From Nocardia miyunensis NBRC 108239 (GTDB taxonomy: Bacteria > Actinomycetota > Actinomycetes > Mycobacteriales > Mycobacteriaceae): a stretch of DNA of 64,000 nt. The translations under genes and the position numbers were made by a program. The stretch is taken from the NCBI RefSeq assembly GCF_001613065.1, contig NZ_BDBQ01000052.1, positions 1-64,000 on the forward strand. Direction: 5' to 3'. Under the pieces are notes generated by a model. The model searched no databases and was not told the DNA's origin. It saw only the letters and a list, made by a program, of their open reading frames with translations. Positions 42,950 to 52,777 of the stretch are shown in pieces (the stretch's first letter is position 1; every line of letters begins with the position of its first letter).

Positions 42950-44404
42950 TCAGGGCAGGGCGATGTACTTGGTCTCGAGATATTCCTCGATGCCCTCGCA
43001 ACCGGCTTCCCTGCCCAGACCGGATTCCTTGACTCCGCCGAAGGGGGCGGCGACATCGGAGATCACGCCGCGATTGACGCCGACCATTCCCGACTCCACC
43101 GCCTCGGCCACGCGCAGCGCGCGCTCCAGGTTCGTGGTGTAAACGTATGCGGCCAAACCGAATTCGGTGTCATTGGCCGCGTCGATGCCCGCCTGCTCGC
43201 CATCGAAGCCGATGATCGCGGCGACCGGCCCGAAGACCTCCTCCCGCAGGATCCGGGCATTCGGCGGAACATCGGCGAGCACGGTGGGTTCGTAGTAGTA
43301 GCCCACATCTCCAGCGCGTGCGCCGCCGGTGGCCACGACAGCGCCCTTGGCGACGGCGTCGTCCACGAGTTCCGCGACGGAATTGCGTTGCTTCTCGGTG
43401 ATCAGCGGTCCGACCTGGACGCCCGGAACATGCCCCGGCCCCATCTCGAGCGACCGCATCCGCTCGGTCAGCCGGGTGGTGAATTCCGCCCGGACCCGGT
43501 TGTCGATGTGAAATCGGTTGGCCGCGGTGCACGCCTCGCCGAGGTTACGCATCTTGGCCAGCATCGCGCCCTCGACCGCGGCATCGATGTCGGCGTCGTC
43601 GAACACGACGAACGGCGCGTTGCCACCGAGTTCCATCGAGCTGCGCAACATGTTCTCGGCAGCCTTGGCCTGCAACATCTTTCCCACACCCGTCGAGCCG
43701 GTGAAGGTGATCTTGCGCAGTCGGCCGTCCGCGAGCAGCGGATCGGTCAGACCGGCCGAATCCGAGGTGGGCAGGATCGACAGCACACCCGCCGGGACTC
43801 CGGCCTCGGCGAGCACCCGGCCGAGCAGCAGCATCGTCAGTGGCGTCTCGCCCGCCGGTTTGACGATCATCGTGCACCCGGCCGCGAGGGCGGGTGCGAT
43901 CTTGCGAGTTGCCATGGCCAGCGGGAAGTTCCACGGAGTGATAGCAAGCGTGGGACCGACGGGCTGCTTGGTCACCAGGATTCGGCCTTTACCCGAGGGC
44001 GAATGAGTGTAGCGGCCGTTGATCCGGACGGCCTCCTCGGCGAACCAGCGCAGGAATTCCGCGCCGTACGCGACCTCACCATGGGACTCGGCGAGCGGCT
44101 TGCCCATCTCGAGGGTCATCAGCATGGCGAAGTCGTCGGCCGCCCGGATCACCGATTCCCATGCGCTGCGCAGGATTTCGGCGCGTTCGCGGGCCGGGGT
44201 CGCGGCCCAGCCCGGCTGCGCGCGGACCGCCTCGTCCAGCGCACGCAGCCCGTCGGCGGCGCGTGCGTCGGCGATCTCGGTCAGCACCTCGCCGGTCGCC
44301 GGATTGCGGACCGGGAACCGTCCACCGGAATCCGCCGGTACCTGTTTCCCGGCCAGCCAGAGCTCGGTGGGAACGTCGGTCGACAGTGCTGTCAGATCGG
44401 ACAT
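42950..44404 (-). CDS. NAD(P)-dependent aldehyde dehydrogenase, succinate-semialdehyde type
   Basis: A 484-residue ALDH of the GabD group: ITPWNFPLAMATRKIAPALAAG, MELGGNAPFVVFDDADID, GEACTAANRF with catalytic Cys, EEVFGPVAAI and PFGGVKESGLGREAG. It probably oxidises succinate semialdehyde or a similar short semialdehyde acid. It is separate from the operon downstream (312-base gap) and divergent from the PucR regulator, which may control it. Confidence 0.92.
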   Translation of the reverse strand: MSDLTALSTDVPTELWLAGKQVPADSGGRFPVRNPATGEVLTEIADARAADGLRALDEAVRAQPGWAATPARERAEILRSAWESVIRAADDFAMLMTLEMGKPLAESHGEVAYGAEFLRWFAEEAVRINGRYTHSPSGKGRILVTKQPVGPTLAITPWNFPLAMATRKIAPALAAGCTMIVKPAGETPLTMLLLGRVLAEAGVPAGVLSILPTSDSAGLTDPLLADGRLRKITFTGSTGVGKMLQAKAAENMLRSSMELGGNAPFVVFDDADIDAAVEGAMLAKMRNLGEACTAANRFHIDNRVRAEFTTRLTERMRSLEMGPGHVPGVQVGPLITEKQRNSVAELVDDAVAKGAVVATGGARAGDVGYYYEPTVLADVPPNARILREEVFGPVAAIIGFDGEQAGIDAANDTEFGLAAYVYTTNLERALRVAEAVESGMVGVNRGVISDVAAPFGGVKESGLGREAGCEGIEEYLETKYIALP

Positions 44405-44543
44405 CGGTCGGTACTCCTCGATTTTTCGAATTCGACCCCCGAGTCTGTTCCGCGGACCGTACTGAGCGATAGTGCCGTTATGTACAGTCGAATGTCATGG
44501 AACTCGACATTTCGTCCACCTCTCGTCGCCCGGCCCTCCGCAC

Positions 44544-46085
44544 GTGAAGCAGCCGGCCGGCGCCTCGGCGGTTTCCCTGGAATGGGTGCTGGCGCAGACC
44601 GATCTCGGGTTGGCGTTCGAAGGCGGCGAGGCTGGATTGGATCGCGCGGTGGAACTCGTGCTGACCACCGAGCTCACCGAGCCGTTCGCCTGGCTGTCCG
44701 GTGGTGAGCTGGTGCTCACGACCGGCCTGCGCCTGCCGTCCGGCCGCCGGGCGCGCACCGCGTACCTGCGCGGACTGCACGCGTGCGGTGTGGCGGGGCT
44801 GGGCTTCGGCACCGGCCTGACCCATCTCGAAGTACCCGCGGAACTGATCCGGATCGCTGACGACATCGGCCTGCCACTCATCGAAGTCCCCCTGCCGACC
44901 CCGTTCGCCGCCATCATCAAACGGGTGTCCGGGCGCCTCGCCGAACTGCGCTACCAGGACACGCTGCGTGTCTCGCACGCCCAGCCGAGGATGACCCGCG
45001 CGGTCGTCGACGACGGTGCCGCCGCGGTCGTCCGCGAACTCGCCGACTCACTCGGGGGGCGGGTGATCATGCTCGACAACACCGGCGCGGCCGTGCACCT
45101 GCACCCCGCGACGCGATCCGCGAATTCGACAGCGCCCCTGCCCGCCGAGGTCCGCACCGCCGACAGCGGAGTGTCCACCGACCCGACCGGCGGAACGGTG
45201 ACCTGGCAGCAGATCGCCGTCGAACGCAGGCGGTACGGGCAGCTGGTCGCGATCACCGAGACGCCGCTGAGCGATGTCGACCGGATACTCCTCGGACATG
45301 CCAGTTCCCTTCTCGCCCTGGACTTCGCGAAGACCGCCCGGCTGGAATCCGCCCGGCGATCGCTGAATACCCGAGCGCTCGAAATCGCTCTGGGCGAGCA
45401 CCCGAACGCGTCATCCTGGAATCTGCTCGAGGCGGCGGCCGACGAACACGGCCGGGTTCGAGCGATGGCCGTACTGTGCCGCGACGCAGGGGAGGTCGCC
45501 ACCGTCGGGGACGCGCTCGACGACATCTTCGAGCACCTGGACCGCCCCCAGTTCACGCACGCGACACAGGACCGCGCCATCGTCTTGCTACCAGCGGGCA
45601 GCGGCACCGAGCCGGCGAATCTGCTCCTGGATCGACTTCGCAACCCCCTCCGGCGGACGATCCGCGTCGGCATCAGCGCCCAGCATCCACTCCCCCGCCT
45701 CACCGACGCCGTCGACGCCGCACTCCTGGCCGCGTCGACCGCCACCCCGGGCGGTGCGCCACTGGAATTCACCACGATGACCGGAACCACGCTCCTTACC
45801 TCAGAAGCCAGCCGAAACGTCCTGGAAACCATCGCGTCCGCCGTACTGGAACCTCTTGTCGCACATGACAAGTCACACAGCAGTGAGCTCTTGCTCTCGC
45901 TTCGCGCATTCCTCGAGGCCAACGGCCACTGGGAGTCGGCCGCGACGCACCTCGGCATCCACCGGCACACCATGCGCAACCGGCTCGCCACGATCCAATC
46001 TCTTCTCAACTGTGACCTGAGCCTGGCTCGCGTGCGCGCGGAACTGCTACTGGCCATTCTCTCCCGGACGACCGTTCGTGCTTGA
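44544..46085 (+). CDS. PucR-family transcriptional regulator
   Basis: A 513-residue regulator. The N-terminal PucR sensor begins SLEWVLAQTDLGLAFEGG and continues to about residue 140 (LPLIEVPLPTPFAAIIKRV); the middle is GGDEF-like; the C-terminus has the PucR HTH: LLLSLRAFLEANGHWESAAT, then HRHTMRNRLATIQSLL. Such proteins sense purine, amine or carboxylate catabolites. The start is uncertain: GTG 44544 is used because the sensor domain begins soon after; a GTG at 44472 is in frame. Divergent from the GabD-type dehydrogenase. Confidence 0.88.
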   Translation: MKQPAGASAVSLEWVLAQTDLGLAFEGGEAGLDRAVELVLTTELTEPFAWLSGGELVLTTGLRLPSGRRARTAYLRGLHACGVAGLGFGTGLTHLEVPAELIRIADDIGLPLIEVPLPTPFAAIIKRVSGRLAELRYQDTLRVSHAQPRMTRAVVDDGAAAVVRELADSLGGRVIMLDNTGAAVHLHPATRSANSTAPLPAEVRTADSGVSTDPTGGTVTWQQIAVERRRYGQLVAITETPLSDVDRILLGHASSLLALDFAKTARLESARRSLNTRALEIALGEHPNASSWNLLEAAADEHGRVRAMAVLCRDAGEVATVGDALDDIFEHLDRPQFTHATQDRAIVLLPAGSGTEPANLLLDRLRNPLRRTIRVGISAQHPLPRLTDAVDAALLAASTATPGGAPLEFTTMTGTTLLTSEASRNVLETIASAVLEPLVAHDKSHSSELLLSLRAFLEANGHWESAATHLGIHRHTMRNRLATIQSLLNCDLSLARVRAELLLAILSRTTVRA

Positions 46086-46223
46086 CCAGCCCTGCCTGCA
46101 CCGACGCCGGATATGCCCACATCGGCATGGTCCGGGTGCCTGATATGTTTCCACTACAATGAGAAATAAATACTCGACCGGAGGTTATGTATTGGGCACG
46201 GTGAGGGGTATGACTTCCCGGGT

Positions 46224-47582
46224 ATGCCGATGACGGCTCTCGAGGGCTCGGACCTGCTCATCGCCTCGCTCGCCGAGCACGGCCCCAAGACCGGCGAGGA
46301 GGTCCACGACGTCGCCGCGGAGCTGATCCGCGATGGGTCGCTGGCTGTCGGCACCCGGTTACCGACGATCCGCCAGCTCGCGCAACGATCCGGACTCAGC
46401 ACCCGGGTCATCGTCGCGGCCTGGGGATCGCTGCGCCGTGAGGGACTGATCGAAACCAAGCGCCGGGGTGGCACCGTCGTGGCCGGTGCAGCGGGCGCGG
46501 CGTCGCGGTCGTGGGCCGAACGCGATCTGCTGACCGGAAGTCCGGACCACGATCTGCAGCCCGATCTGACCGCCGCGATGCTGGCCGGTTTGCGGACCGA
46601 ACAGCTCAACAATCCGGGGCGGGAGTACATCACCGATCGCCTCCGCGACGCGATGCTCGCGAATTGGCCGTTCCGGCCCGAGTCGATGGTCACCGCCAGT
46701 GGCGGATCGGAAGGACTGTTGCTGGCGGTCGAGGCGGCGGCGGCGCCGAATTCCCTGGTCGCCGTGGAGGAGCCGGTGATACCCGGATTTCTCGACACAC
46801 TCGCCGAGGTCGGCTGCCGGGTGATCGGGATCGAGTCCGACGAGTGCGGCGCGCGAGCGGAGTCACTGGCCGACGCGCTGCGACAGCGTCCGTCGGTGGT
46901 GGTGCTGCAACCCGAGGGCGCGTATTCGGAGGCGGGCTCGCTGACCTCGCAGCGGGCCACCGAACTGGCCGCGGTCCTCGCTGCCGCGGAGCATCGGCCG
47001 TGGATCGTCGAGGACGACGCGATCGGGCCGCTGGCACATGCCCAGGCGCCATCGCTGGGCGCGGCCTTTCCCGACACCACCGTGCGGGTGCGCAGTTACT
47101 GCAAGGCATACGGCATGGATCTCAAGACCTGCGTGATCGGCGGCAGCGCACATCTCATCGAACGCGCCATCCGGCTGCGCGTGCACGGCATCGCCGCCAA
47201 CAGCCGCATCCTGCAGAACGCCCTGGTGCACCTGGTATCCGATCCCGATACCCGCGCCGTGGTGGCGACCGCTCGAACGCGTTACCGCACTCGCCGGACC
47301 GCGTTGGTCGAGGCGCTGCGCGAGCGGGGAGTCGCGGCCCGGTCCGGGCCGAACAGCCTGGTGGTCTGGGTCGAGGTGAAGGACGAGACCGGCGCGCTGA
47401 TCGAGTTGGCCCGCCTCGGCATCAGCGTCGGCCCCGGCGCTCGGTCCTTCGTGGGCCAGACCGCTCAGGGCCGGTTGCGGATCGCTGTCCCGCAACTGCC
47501 GGACGACCCGCACGGCATCGCGGAACTCGCCGACGCGGTGGCGGCGGTCGCCGGGGCCGTACATCGCGAATTCCTCGACTGA
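46224..47582 (+). CDS. MocR-type regulator (GntR HTH plus aminotransferase domain)
   Basis: A 452-residue protein: GntR winged helix at residues 22-85 (GTRLPTIRQLAQRSGLSTRV) and a fold-type-I PLP domain from about 110, with ASGGSEGLLLAVEA, EDDAIGPLAHAQ and the PLP lysine region VRSYCKAYGMDLKTCVIGG. MocR proteins use PLP adducts as signals. It is convergent with the LLM monooxygenase/rhodanese operon and could regulate it. The effector is unknown. Confidence 0.9.
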   Translation: MPMTALEGSDLLIASLAEHGPKTGEEVHDVAAELIRDGSLAVGTRLPTIRQLAQRSGLSTRVIVAAWGSLRREGLIETKRRGGTVVAGAAGAASRSWAERDLLTGSPDHDLQPDLTAAMLAGLRTEQLNNPGREYITDRLRDAMLANWPFRPESMVTASGGSEGLLLAVEAAAAPNSLVAVEEPVIPGFLDTLAEVGCRVIGIESDECGARAESLADALRQRPSVVVLQPEGAYSEAGSLTSQRATELAAVLAAAEHRPWIVEDDAIGPLAHAQAPSLGAAFPDTTVRVRSYCKAYGMDLKTCVIGGSAHLIERAIRLRVHGIAANSRILQNALVHLVSDPDTRAVVATARTRYRTRRTALVEALRERGVAARSGPNSLVVWVEVKDETGALIELARLGISVGPGARSFVGQTAQGRLRIAVPQLPDDPHGIAELADAVAAVAGAVHREFLD

Positions 47583-47589
47583 GCGGGAA

Positions 47590-47612
47590 GCCGCCGGGCC
47601 CGGTCCGGCGGC
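47590..47612. terminator. Bidirectional hairpin between convergent genes
   Basis: gccgccgg (47590-47597) and ccggcggc (47605-47612) form a perfect 8-bp stem with a 7-base loop, between the MocR stop (47582) and the LLM stop (47620). No T-run. Confidence 0.5.
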
Positions 47613-47619
47613 CCCGGTC

Positions 47620-48612
47620 TCAGGTACAGGTCGTGGATGTCAAGCCGGGCACGATATCCCGCGCGATCCGTTGCAGGCAGTCCATATAGCGGCCGTGTTC
47701 GAGGGCGAGCGGCACGTGAAAGAGCCATTCGGTGGCTCGGGCGGCCCATAGCGCATCGGACAGTTCCGCGACGAGACGGTCCGTCCCGGCGCATCGGATC
47801 GACAGCTCGCGCCGGTAGCGGTCGGCGTCGCCGAGTTTGCCCGCGTAATAGGCCGGGCTGCGGCGCACGTCTTCGTCGAAGATCGCACGCGCGTCGGCAT
47901 CGGTCGTGCCCGGCAGGAGCGCGACGGTGGCGCCGATCCGGGGTGTGCTGTCCGGGCCGCGGGCATCGAGGTAGGCGTCGATCAGCCGCTCGACGCCACC
48001 GGGGCCGTTCGCCTCCGAATTGGCATGCGGCAGTAGCCCATCCCCCACGCGGGCCGCGCGGCGGGCGGTCTCCACGTTCCCGGTGGACTGCCACACGCGG
48101 GCCCGCAGGGAGGCCGGGTCCGGATAGAGCGGCACGTCCGGGGCGACCCTGCCGTGTTCCAGAAGGGAATGCACAGTGGCCAGCCGCTCGGTGTACAGCG
48201 TCTCCCGATCGGCTCGATCCAGGCCGAAACCGGCGTAGACGGTCGCGGACAGCCCGAAACCCAGTCCTTTGCCGATGCCGAGTTCCAATCGGCCGCAGGC
48301 GATTTCGTCGGTGACCGCGGCGTCTTCCACCAGGCGCACCGGGTTCTCGAACGGCAGCGCCACCACGCCGCTGCCCAGACGTATCCGCTCGGTGTGCTGG
48401 GCCACCGCCGCCAGCAGCGGGAATACCGTCGGCAGCGCGGCGTGGTGCGCGGCGAAGTGCCGGGTGGCGAACCAGATGGTGGCGAAACCCAGGCGTTCGG
48501 CCTCGACGGCGACGGCGATGGCGCGGCGGTAGATGTCCGCGGCGGGCGGGCCGGTGCGGACCTGTACGAACAGCGACCACCGGCGGGTGTCGAGGTGGGT
48601 CGTCGCGCTCAC
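47620..48612 (-). CDS. Luciferase-like flavin monooxygenase (LLM)
   Basis: A 330-residue LLM enzyme: ERLGFATIWFATRHFAAHH, HTERIRLGSGVVALPFENPVRLVEDAAVTDEI, GRLELGIGKGLGFG. It probably oxygenates an organic sulfur or related compound given its rhodanese partner. GTG start overlapping the upstream stop (GTGA). Last gene of a three-gene minus-strand unit. Confidence 0.88.
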   Translation of the reverse strand: MSATTHLDTRRWSLFVQVRTGPPAADIYRRAIAVAVEAERLGFATIWFATRHFAAHHAALPTVFPLLAAVAQHTERIRLGSGVVALPFENPVRLVEDAAVTDEIACGRLELGIGKGLGFGLSATVYAGFGLDRADRETLYTERLATVHSLLEHGRVAPDVPLYPDPASLRARVWQSTGNVETARRAARVGDGLLPHANSEANGPGGVERLIDAYLDARGPDSTPRIGATVALLPGTTDADARAIFDEDVRRSPAYYAGKLGDADRYRRELSIRCAGTDRLVAELSDALWAARATEWLFHVPLALEHGRYMDCLQRIARDIVPGLTSTTCT

Positions 48613-49910
48613 AGTCCGTAGTGTCCTCGTAGCGTGCGTGCGGTGTACTCGGTGCGGAACAGCCCGCGTCGCCGCAGAATCGGCACCACCGTGTCCACGA
48701 AGGTGCCCAGCCCGGAAGGCAATTCATCGATCATCAGGTTGAATCCGTCGCAGGCCCCGGAGCGATACCAGCTCTCGATGTGATCGGCGACCTGCTCCGG
48801 CGCGCCGACTATCGTCGCGTGCAGTCCGCCGGTGGCCAGCAGCCGGGCCGCTCCCCTGGTGTCCAGGCCGCGCTCGCGCACGAACGTCAGGAACACCGCA
48901 CGCTGCCCGCGTGATCCGGCGGCCTCCGGCGGCACCCTGTCCCACAGGATCGGCCCGTTCAGGTCGAGATCGTCCTGCGCGACCCCGAGGCGGTCGGCGA
49001 GGTTGGCCAGCTGCACGTGATCGGGAATCAGGTCGGCGAGCTCGCGTTCCCGTGCGCGAGCGGCCGCCTCGGTGTCGGCCAGGACGATGATCAGGCCGGG
49101 CAGCAGCTTGATCGTGTCCGGATTCCGGCCTGCGGCCGTCGCGAGCGCGCGTATCTCCTCGCGCCGGCGCCGGGCCGAATTCGCATCGGCGTGCGCGGTG
49201 TAGACCGCGTCGGCGGTCCGGGCGCCGAGCGCGACCCCGTGTGTGGAGGCTCCCGCCTGGATCAGCACCGGCCTGCCGTCGGACAGCGGCGGCGCCTTCA
49301 ACGGTCCCGCCACGCGAAAGTGCTTGCCGGAGTGGTCGATCGGGCGAACCTGCGCGGGGTCCAGATAGCGGCCGGTGCTCCGGTCCGCGACCAGGGCGCC
49401 CGGCGACCACGAATCCCACAGCGCGGCAACCACATCCAGGAACTCCTCGGCCCGCTCGTACCGCAGCGCCTTGGCGGGCGCTTCGTCGAGCGAATAGTTG
49501 CGGGCCGCGGCGTCACCGCCGGTGACCACGACGTTCCACCCGGCGCGGCCGTGCGAAACCGCGGCCAGCGCGGCGAACTGGCGGGCCAGGTTGTACGGGT
49601 CGCTGTACGACGTGGTCGCGGTGGCGATGAGGCCGATGCGTTCGGTGTGCGCCGAGAGCACCGAATGCGCCACGATCGGGTCGAGCAACCGGCTCGGCGC
49701 ATTCCAGTCCTTGGCGTGCAGGTCCGGCGCGTCGGCCAGGAACACCGCGTCGAGCAGGCCGCGCTCGGCGATTCGCGCGACCTCGACGTAGTGCTCGATC
49801 GACACGAAATGCGCTCCCGGACGGTCGGATCGACGCCACGGGCTGCCGATCACGCCGCCGGGAATGAGATTCGCGTTGAGGATGACATGGCCGCCCTCGC
49901 GCGTGCTCAT
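48609..49910 (-). CDS. NtaA/DszA/SnaA-family flavin monooxygenase
   Basis: A 433-residue enzyme with the NtaA-group layout: HVILNANLIPGGVIGSPWR, VEVARIAERGLLDAVFLAD, ATTSYSDPYNLARQFAALAAVSHGRAGWNVVVTGGDAAARN, then VLIQAGASTHGVALGART. The group includes DszA (sulfone), nitrilotriacetate and pristinamycin oxidases, which use reduced FMN. With rhodanese and an ABC importer nearby, a desulfurisation role is inferred. It overlaps both neighbours by 4 bases. Confidence 0.9.
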   Translation of the reverse strand: MSTREGGHVILNANLIPGGVIGSPWRRSDRPGAHFVSIEHYVEVARIAERGLLDAVFLADAPDLHAKDWNAPSRLLDPIVAHSVLSAHTERIGLIATATTSYSDPYNLARQFAALAAVSHGRAGWNVVVTGGDAAARNYSLDEAPAKALRYERAEEFLDVVAALWDSWSPGALVADRSTGRYLDPAQVRPIDHSGKHFRVAGPLKAPPLSDGRPVLIQAGASTHGVALGARTADAVYTAHADANSARRRREEIRALATAAGRNPDTIKLLPGLIIVLADTEAAARARERELADLIPDHVQLANLADRLGVAQDDLDLNGPILWDRVPPEAAGSRGQRAVFLTFVRERGLDTRGAARLLATGGLHATIVGAPEQVADHIESWYRSGACDGFNLMIDELPSGLGTFVDTVVPILRRRGLFRTEYTARTLRGHYGL

Positions 49911-50809
49911 GCGTTCCGGCCCGTCGAACGGGAACCGGATTCGTCCGCCGCCACCGTGACCGAATCGCGCGGCGCGGCGAGACTGTCCCGGATCACGAGC
50001 CGGGCCGGATCCGCGGCCCACTGCGACAGCGAACCGGGATAGAGCGCCGCGTCCACTCCGAGAGTGGCCAGCACGAGCACCTGCAGGGCGGCGGCGACGC
50101 CACTGCCGCAGTAGCACGCCACCGGCGAACCGGTGTCGAACACTCCGAATTCGCGATACCGGTCGACCAGCCGCGCGTGGTCGCGCAGCCTGCCCTCGGC
50201 GGTGAGGTCGTCGTGCACCGGGGCGCTCACCGCGCCGGGGATGTGGCCGATCGACCCGTTCCGGCCCAGGTAGTCGGGAACCGCGCGGGCGTCGAGCAGG
50301 GCACCGCGCTGGGCCACCGGCGTGATCTGGTCGATGTCGACGGTCGGCAGCGATCCCGGCAGCGCGATGACGTCACCGTCGCCGGGCGCGGGATCGCCCG
50401 CGCTCAGTACGCCGCCGCCGGACACCCAGGCCGACAGCCCGCCGTCGAGCAGTCGAACGTCGGCCAGGCCGGCCCAGCGCAGCACCCACCACGCGCGAGC
50501 AGCGGCGGTCGAGCTCGAATCGTCGTAGACCACAACCGAACTGCGCGAGGTGATACCCCAACGATGGAACGCGCTGGTCAGGTCGGCGGCCTCGGGCAGC
50601 GGCCGTGCGCCGGACCGGCCGGTGACCGGTCCGGCCAGGTCCTCGTCGAGGTCGGCGAAATGGGCTCCCGGCAGGTGCCCGCGCCGGTAGCGGTCGCGGT
50701 CGGCCCGCCCGTCGGGGCCGATCCGGACATCCAGCAGCACCAGATCGGGTGGCGGCGCGCCGATCAGATCGTCGGCGCTGACCAGGTGGGCGGAACGTTC
50801 GTCGCTCAT
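49907..50809 (-). CDS. Rhodanese-type sulfurtransferase, tandem domains
   Basis: A 300-residue thiosulfate/mercaptopyruvate-type sulfurtransferase: VLLDVRIG, HLPGAHFADLDEDLAGP, GITSRSSVVVYDD, RLLDGGLSAWVSGGG in domain 1; LLDARAVPDYLG, HIPGAVSAPVHDDL and the active loop VACYCGSGVAA with catalytic Cys in domain 2. It transfers sulfane sulfur to a thiol or cyanide. First gene of the unit with two LLM monooxygenases. The start MSDERSAH is preferred; an in-frame ATG lies 54 bases upstream. Confidence 0.9.
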   Translation of the reverse strand: MSDERSAHLVSADDLIGAPPPDLVLLDVRIGPDGRADRDRYRRGHLPGAHFADLDEDLAGPVTGRSGARPLPEAADLTSAFHRWGITSRSSVVVYDDSSSTAAARAWWVLRWAGLADVRLLDGGLSAWVSGGGVLSAGDPAPGDGDVIALPGSLPTVDIDQITPVAQRGALLDARAVPDYLGRNGSIGHIPGAVSAPVHDDLTAEGRLRDHARLVDRYREFGVFDTGSPVACYCGSGVAAALQVLVLATLGVDAALYPGSLSQWAADPARLVIRDSLAAPRDSVTVAADESGSRSTGRNA

Positions 50810-50975
50810 CGGCAGCGGTGTCCCTTCGAATCGAACGTGATCATCGGACGAAGTTATGCGCACAACTACCGTGGAAACATAATTTGGCTCTGGCTGATTT
50901 ATCCGGTTACAAAACGATCCACTCGAATATATGTTTCACATCCATGTCCGGCGACGAGGATCCAGGAGTGAACCG

Positions 50976-51830
50976 ATGACCGATCTGGCCCCGAGCAGGA
51001 TCGTCAGCACAACGTGGCTGGCGGACCGTTCGGCCGAGGAGAACGTCGTGGTCGTCGAGGTCACCGACGACCCCGCCCACGACGGTCGATCCGGCGTCAT
51101 CCCCGGCGCGCACGCGGTCTTCTGGAAAGACCTGCTCTGGCACGCGACGCGGCGGGAGTTCGCCACCGCCGACACACTGGCCGAGCGGTTGCGGGCACTG
51201 GGCGCGGGCGCCGGATCGATGGTCGTGTTAGCGGGTGATCCGCCCCAGTTCGCCGCCTACGCCCTGTGGGTCGCCACGGCGGTCGGCGTGGGAGGTTCAC
51301 TGCGTTATCTCGACGGCGGGCTGCCCGCATGGCGACGCGACGCCGCGGCCGGGGTCCACCGATTCCACCGGGCGGGCGCGGCGGATGTCGCGACCCCGCT
51401 TCCGGTCGTCACGCCGTCACCATCAGTGGTCATCGACCGTGACGGTGTCCGCGATGCGCTGCACACCAGCACTGTCATCGTGGATCTGCGCTCACCCGAG
51501 GAGTATTCGGGTGCGCGGGTCGCCCCCAGCCAGGAGCCGATCGATCACGGCGCACAGCGGCACGGCCGCATCCCCGGAGCCAGGCCACTGCATGTGCGCG
51601 AACTGCTCGACGCGAGCGGCAGAATCCTGCCACCGGACGAATTACGCTCGCGGATAAGCGAACTCGATGCCGAGAACGCGCCTGAGCTGGTGTTCTACTG
51701 CCGCCTGTCACACCGTGCCGCACTCGGCTGGCTGGTATTCACCGATCTGCTGCACGACCCGCGAGTTCGCGTGTACGACGGATCCTGGACCGAGTGGGGG
51801 AGCATCGTCGGCGCTCCCATCGAGCGATGA
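50976..51830 (+). CDS. Rhodanese-type sulfurtransferase, divergent paralogue
   Basis: A 284-residue tandem rhodanese: VVVVEVTDDPAHDGRSGVIP, HAVFWKDLLW, SLRYLDGGLPAWRRD in domain 1; VIVDLRSPEEYSG, GRIPGARPLHVRELL and active loop FYCRLSHRAALG with catalytic Cys in domain 2. The active loop (CRLSHR) differs from CGSGVA of the neighbour, so acceptor specificity probably differs. Start ATG with AGGAGTG upstream. Its stop overlaps the permease gene (ATGA), tying it to import. Confidence 0.88.
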   Translation: MTDLAPSRIVSTTWLADRSAEENVVVVEVTDDPAHDGRSGVIPGAHAVFWKDLLWHATRREFATADTLAERLRALGAGAGSMVVLAGDPPQFAAYALWVATAVGVGGSLRYLDGGLPAWRRDAAAGVHRFHRAGAADVATPLPVVTPSPSVVIDRDGVRDALHTSTVIVDLRSPEEYSGARVAPSQEPIDHGAQRHGRIPGARPLHVRELLDASGRILPPDELRSRISELDAENAPELVFYCRLSHRAALGWLVFTDLLHDPRVRVYDGSWTEWGSIVGAPIER

Positions 51831-52777
51831 GCGCCGCCGCGCGCCGGGCGCTGCTGCGCCGCGCCTTCGCCGTCACCGCGTCGCTGGCCGGGACAGCCTG
51901 GGCGGCAGTCACTCTCGCGTTCGCGGCCGTGCATCTGGCGCCGGGCGACCCGGTCACCGCGATCATGGGCGATTCCGGCGATCCGGACCAGCGCGTGCGG
52001 GTCGAGCGGGAATGGGGCCTGGACCGTCCGCTCCTGGCCCAGTACGGGCACTATCTGATCCGCTTGGCGCACGGCGACCTCGGCTATTCGTATGTGCGCG
52101 GCGAGCCGGTCACCCAGGTCCTGTTCGACCAGGAATTCACGGCTACCGCGCGCCTGGCGGGTGTCGCCGCGCTGTTCGTCCTGCTGCTCGCGCCGACGCT
52201 GGCCGTCGCGACCGCCGGACGCGGCGGCCCGTTCGCCCGCGCGGTCAGCGGCGCGGAACTGACTCTCGCCTCCGCGCCGACCTTCTGGCTCGGCCTGATC
52301 CTGATCTGGATCTTCGCCTTCACCCTGCATGTTCTGCCGGTCACCTCGGGCGGCGAATCGCAACGAATCGTCCTGCCGGGCCTGACGCTCGCGCTACCGA
52401 TCGCGGCGGTGCTCGCGCAGGTGATGCGGGTCGGCATCGAACGCGCGCTCGAGCAGCCGTTCGCGGTGACCGCCCGCGCCCGCGGCATCGGCGAGACCCG
52501 GCTGCGGTTCCGACACGGATTGCGGCACTCGCTGATTCCCGCCGCGACCCTCGCGGGCTGGGCGGTCGGCGGCCTGCTCACCGGGACCGTGGTGGTCGAG
52601 GAGGTGTTCGGCCGCGCCGGGCTGGGGCGGGTGACCGTCGAGGCGGTCACCTACAAGGATCTGCCCGTGGTGCTGGGCGTCGCCCTGCTCACCGCCGCGA
52701 TCTACCTCGCGGCGACGGTCGCCATCGAGATCGCCTACCTCTGGATAGACCCACGGCTGCAAAGGGATTCGAGATGA
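51827..52777 (+). CDS. ABC permease, DppB/OppB type
   Basis: A 316-residue permease with six predicted helices, an N-terminal LAPGDPVTAIMGDSGDPDQ region typical of DppB and the EAA-like loop FAVTARARGIGETRLRFRHGLRHSLIPAAT. It forms the import channel with the next permease. The source could be peptides, nickel or an organosulfur compound; the operon's rhodanese suggests the last. Start and stop overlap the neighbours. Confidence 0.9.
   Translation: MSAAARRALLRRAFAVTASLAGTAWAAVTLAFAAVHLAPGDPVTAIMGDSGDPDQRVRVEREWGLDRPLLAQYGHYLIRLAHGDLGYSYVRGEPVTQVLFDQEFTATARLAGVAALFVLLLAPTLAVATAGRGGPFARAVSGAELTLASAPTFWLGLILIWIFAFTLHVLPVTSGGESQRIVLPGLTLALPIAAVLAQVMRVGIERALEQPFAVTARARGIGETRLRFRHGLRHSLIPAATLAGWAVGGLLTGTVVVEEVFGRAGLGRVTVEAVTYKDLPVVLGVALLTAAIYLAATVAIEIAYLWIDPRLQRDSR

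Noticed and set aside
46113..46128. Dyad atgcc-6-ggcat upstream of the MocR gene as an operator.
   Set aside because: Only 5-bp arms; expected by chance in GC-rich DNA. MocR sites are usually direct repeats.
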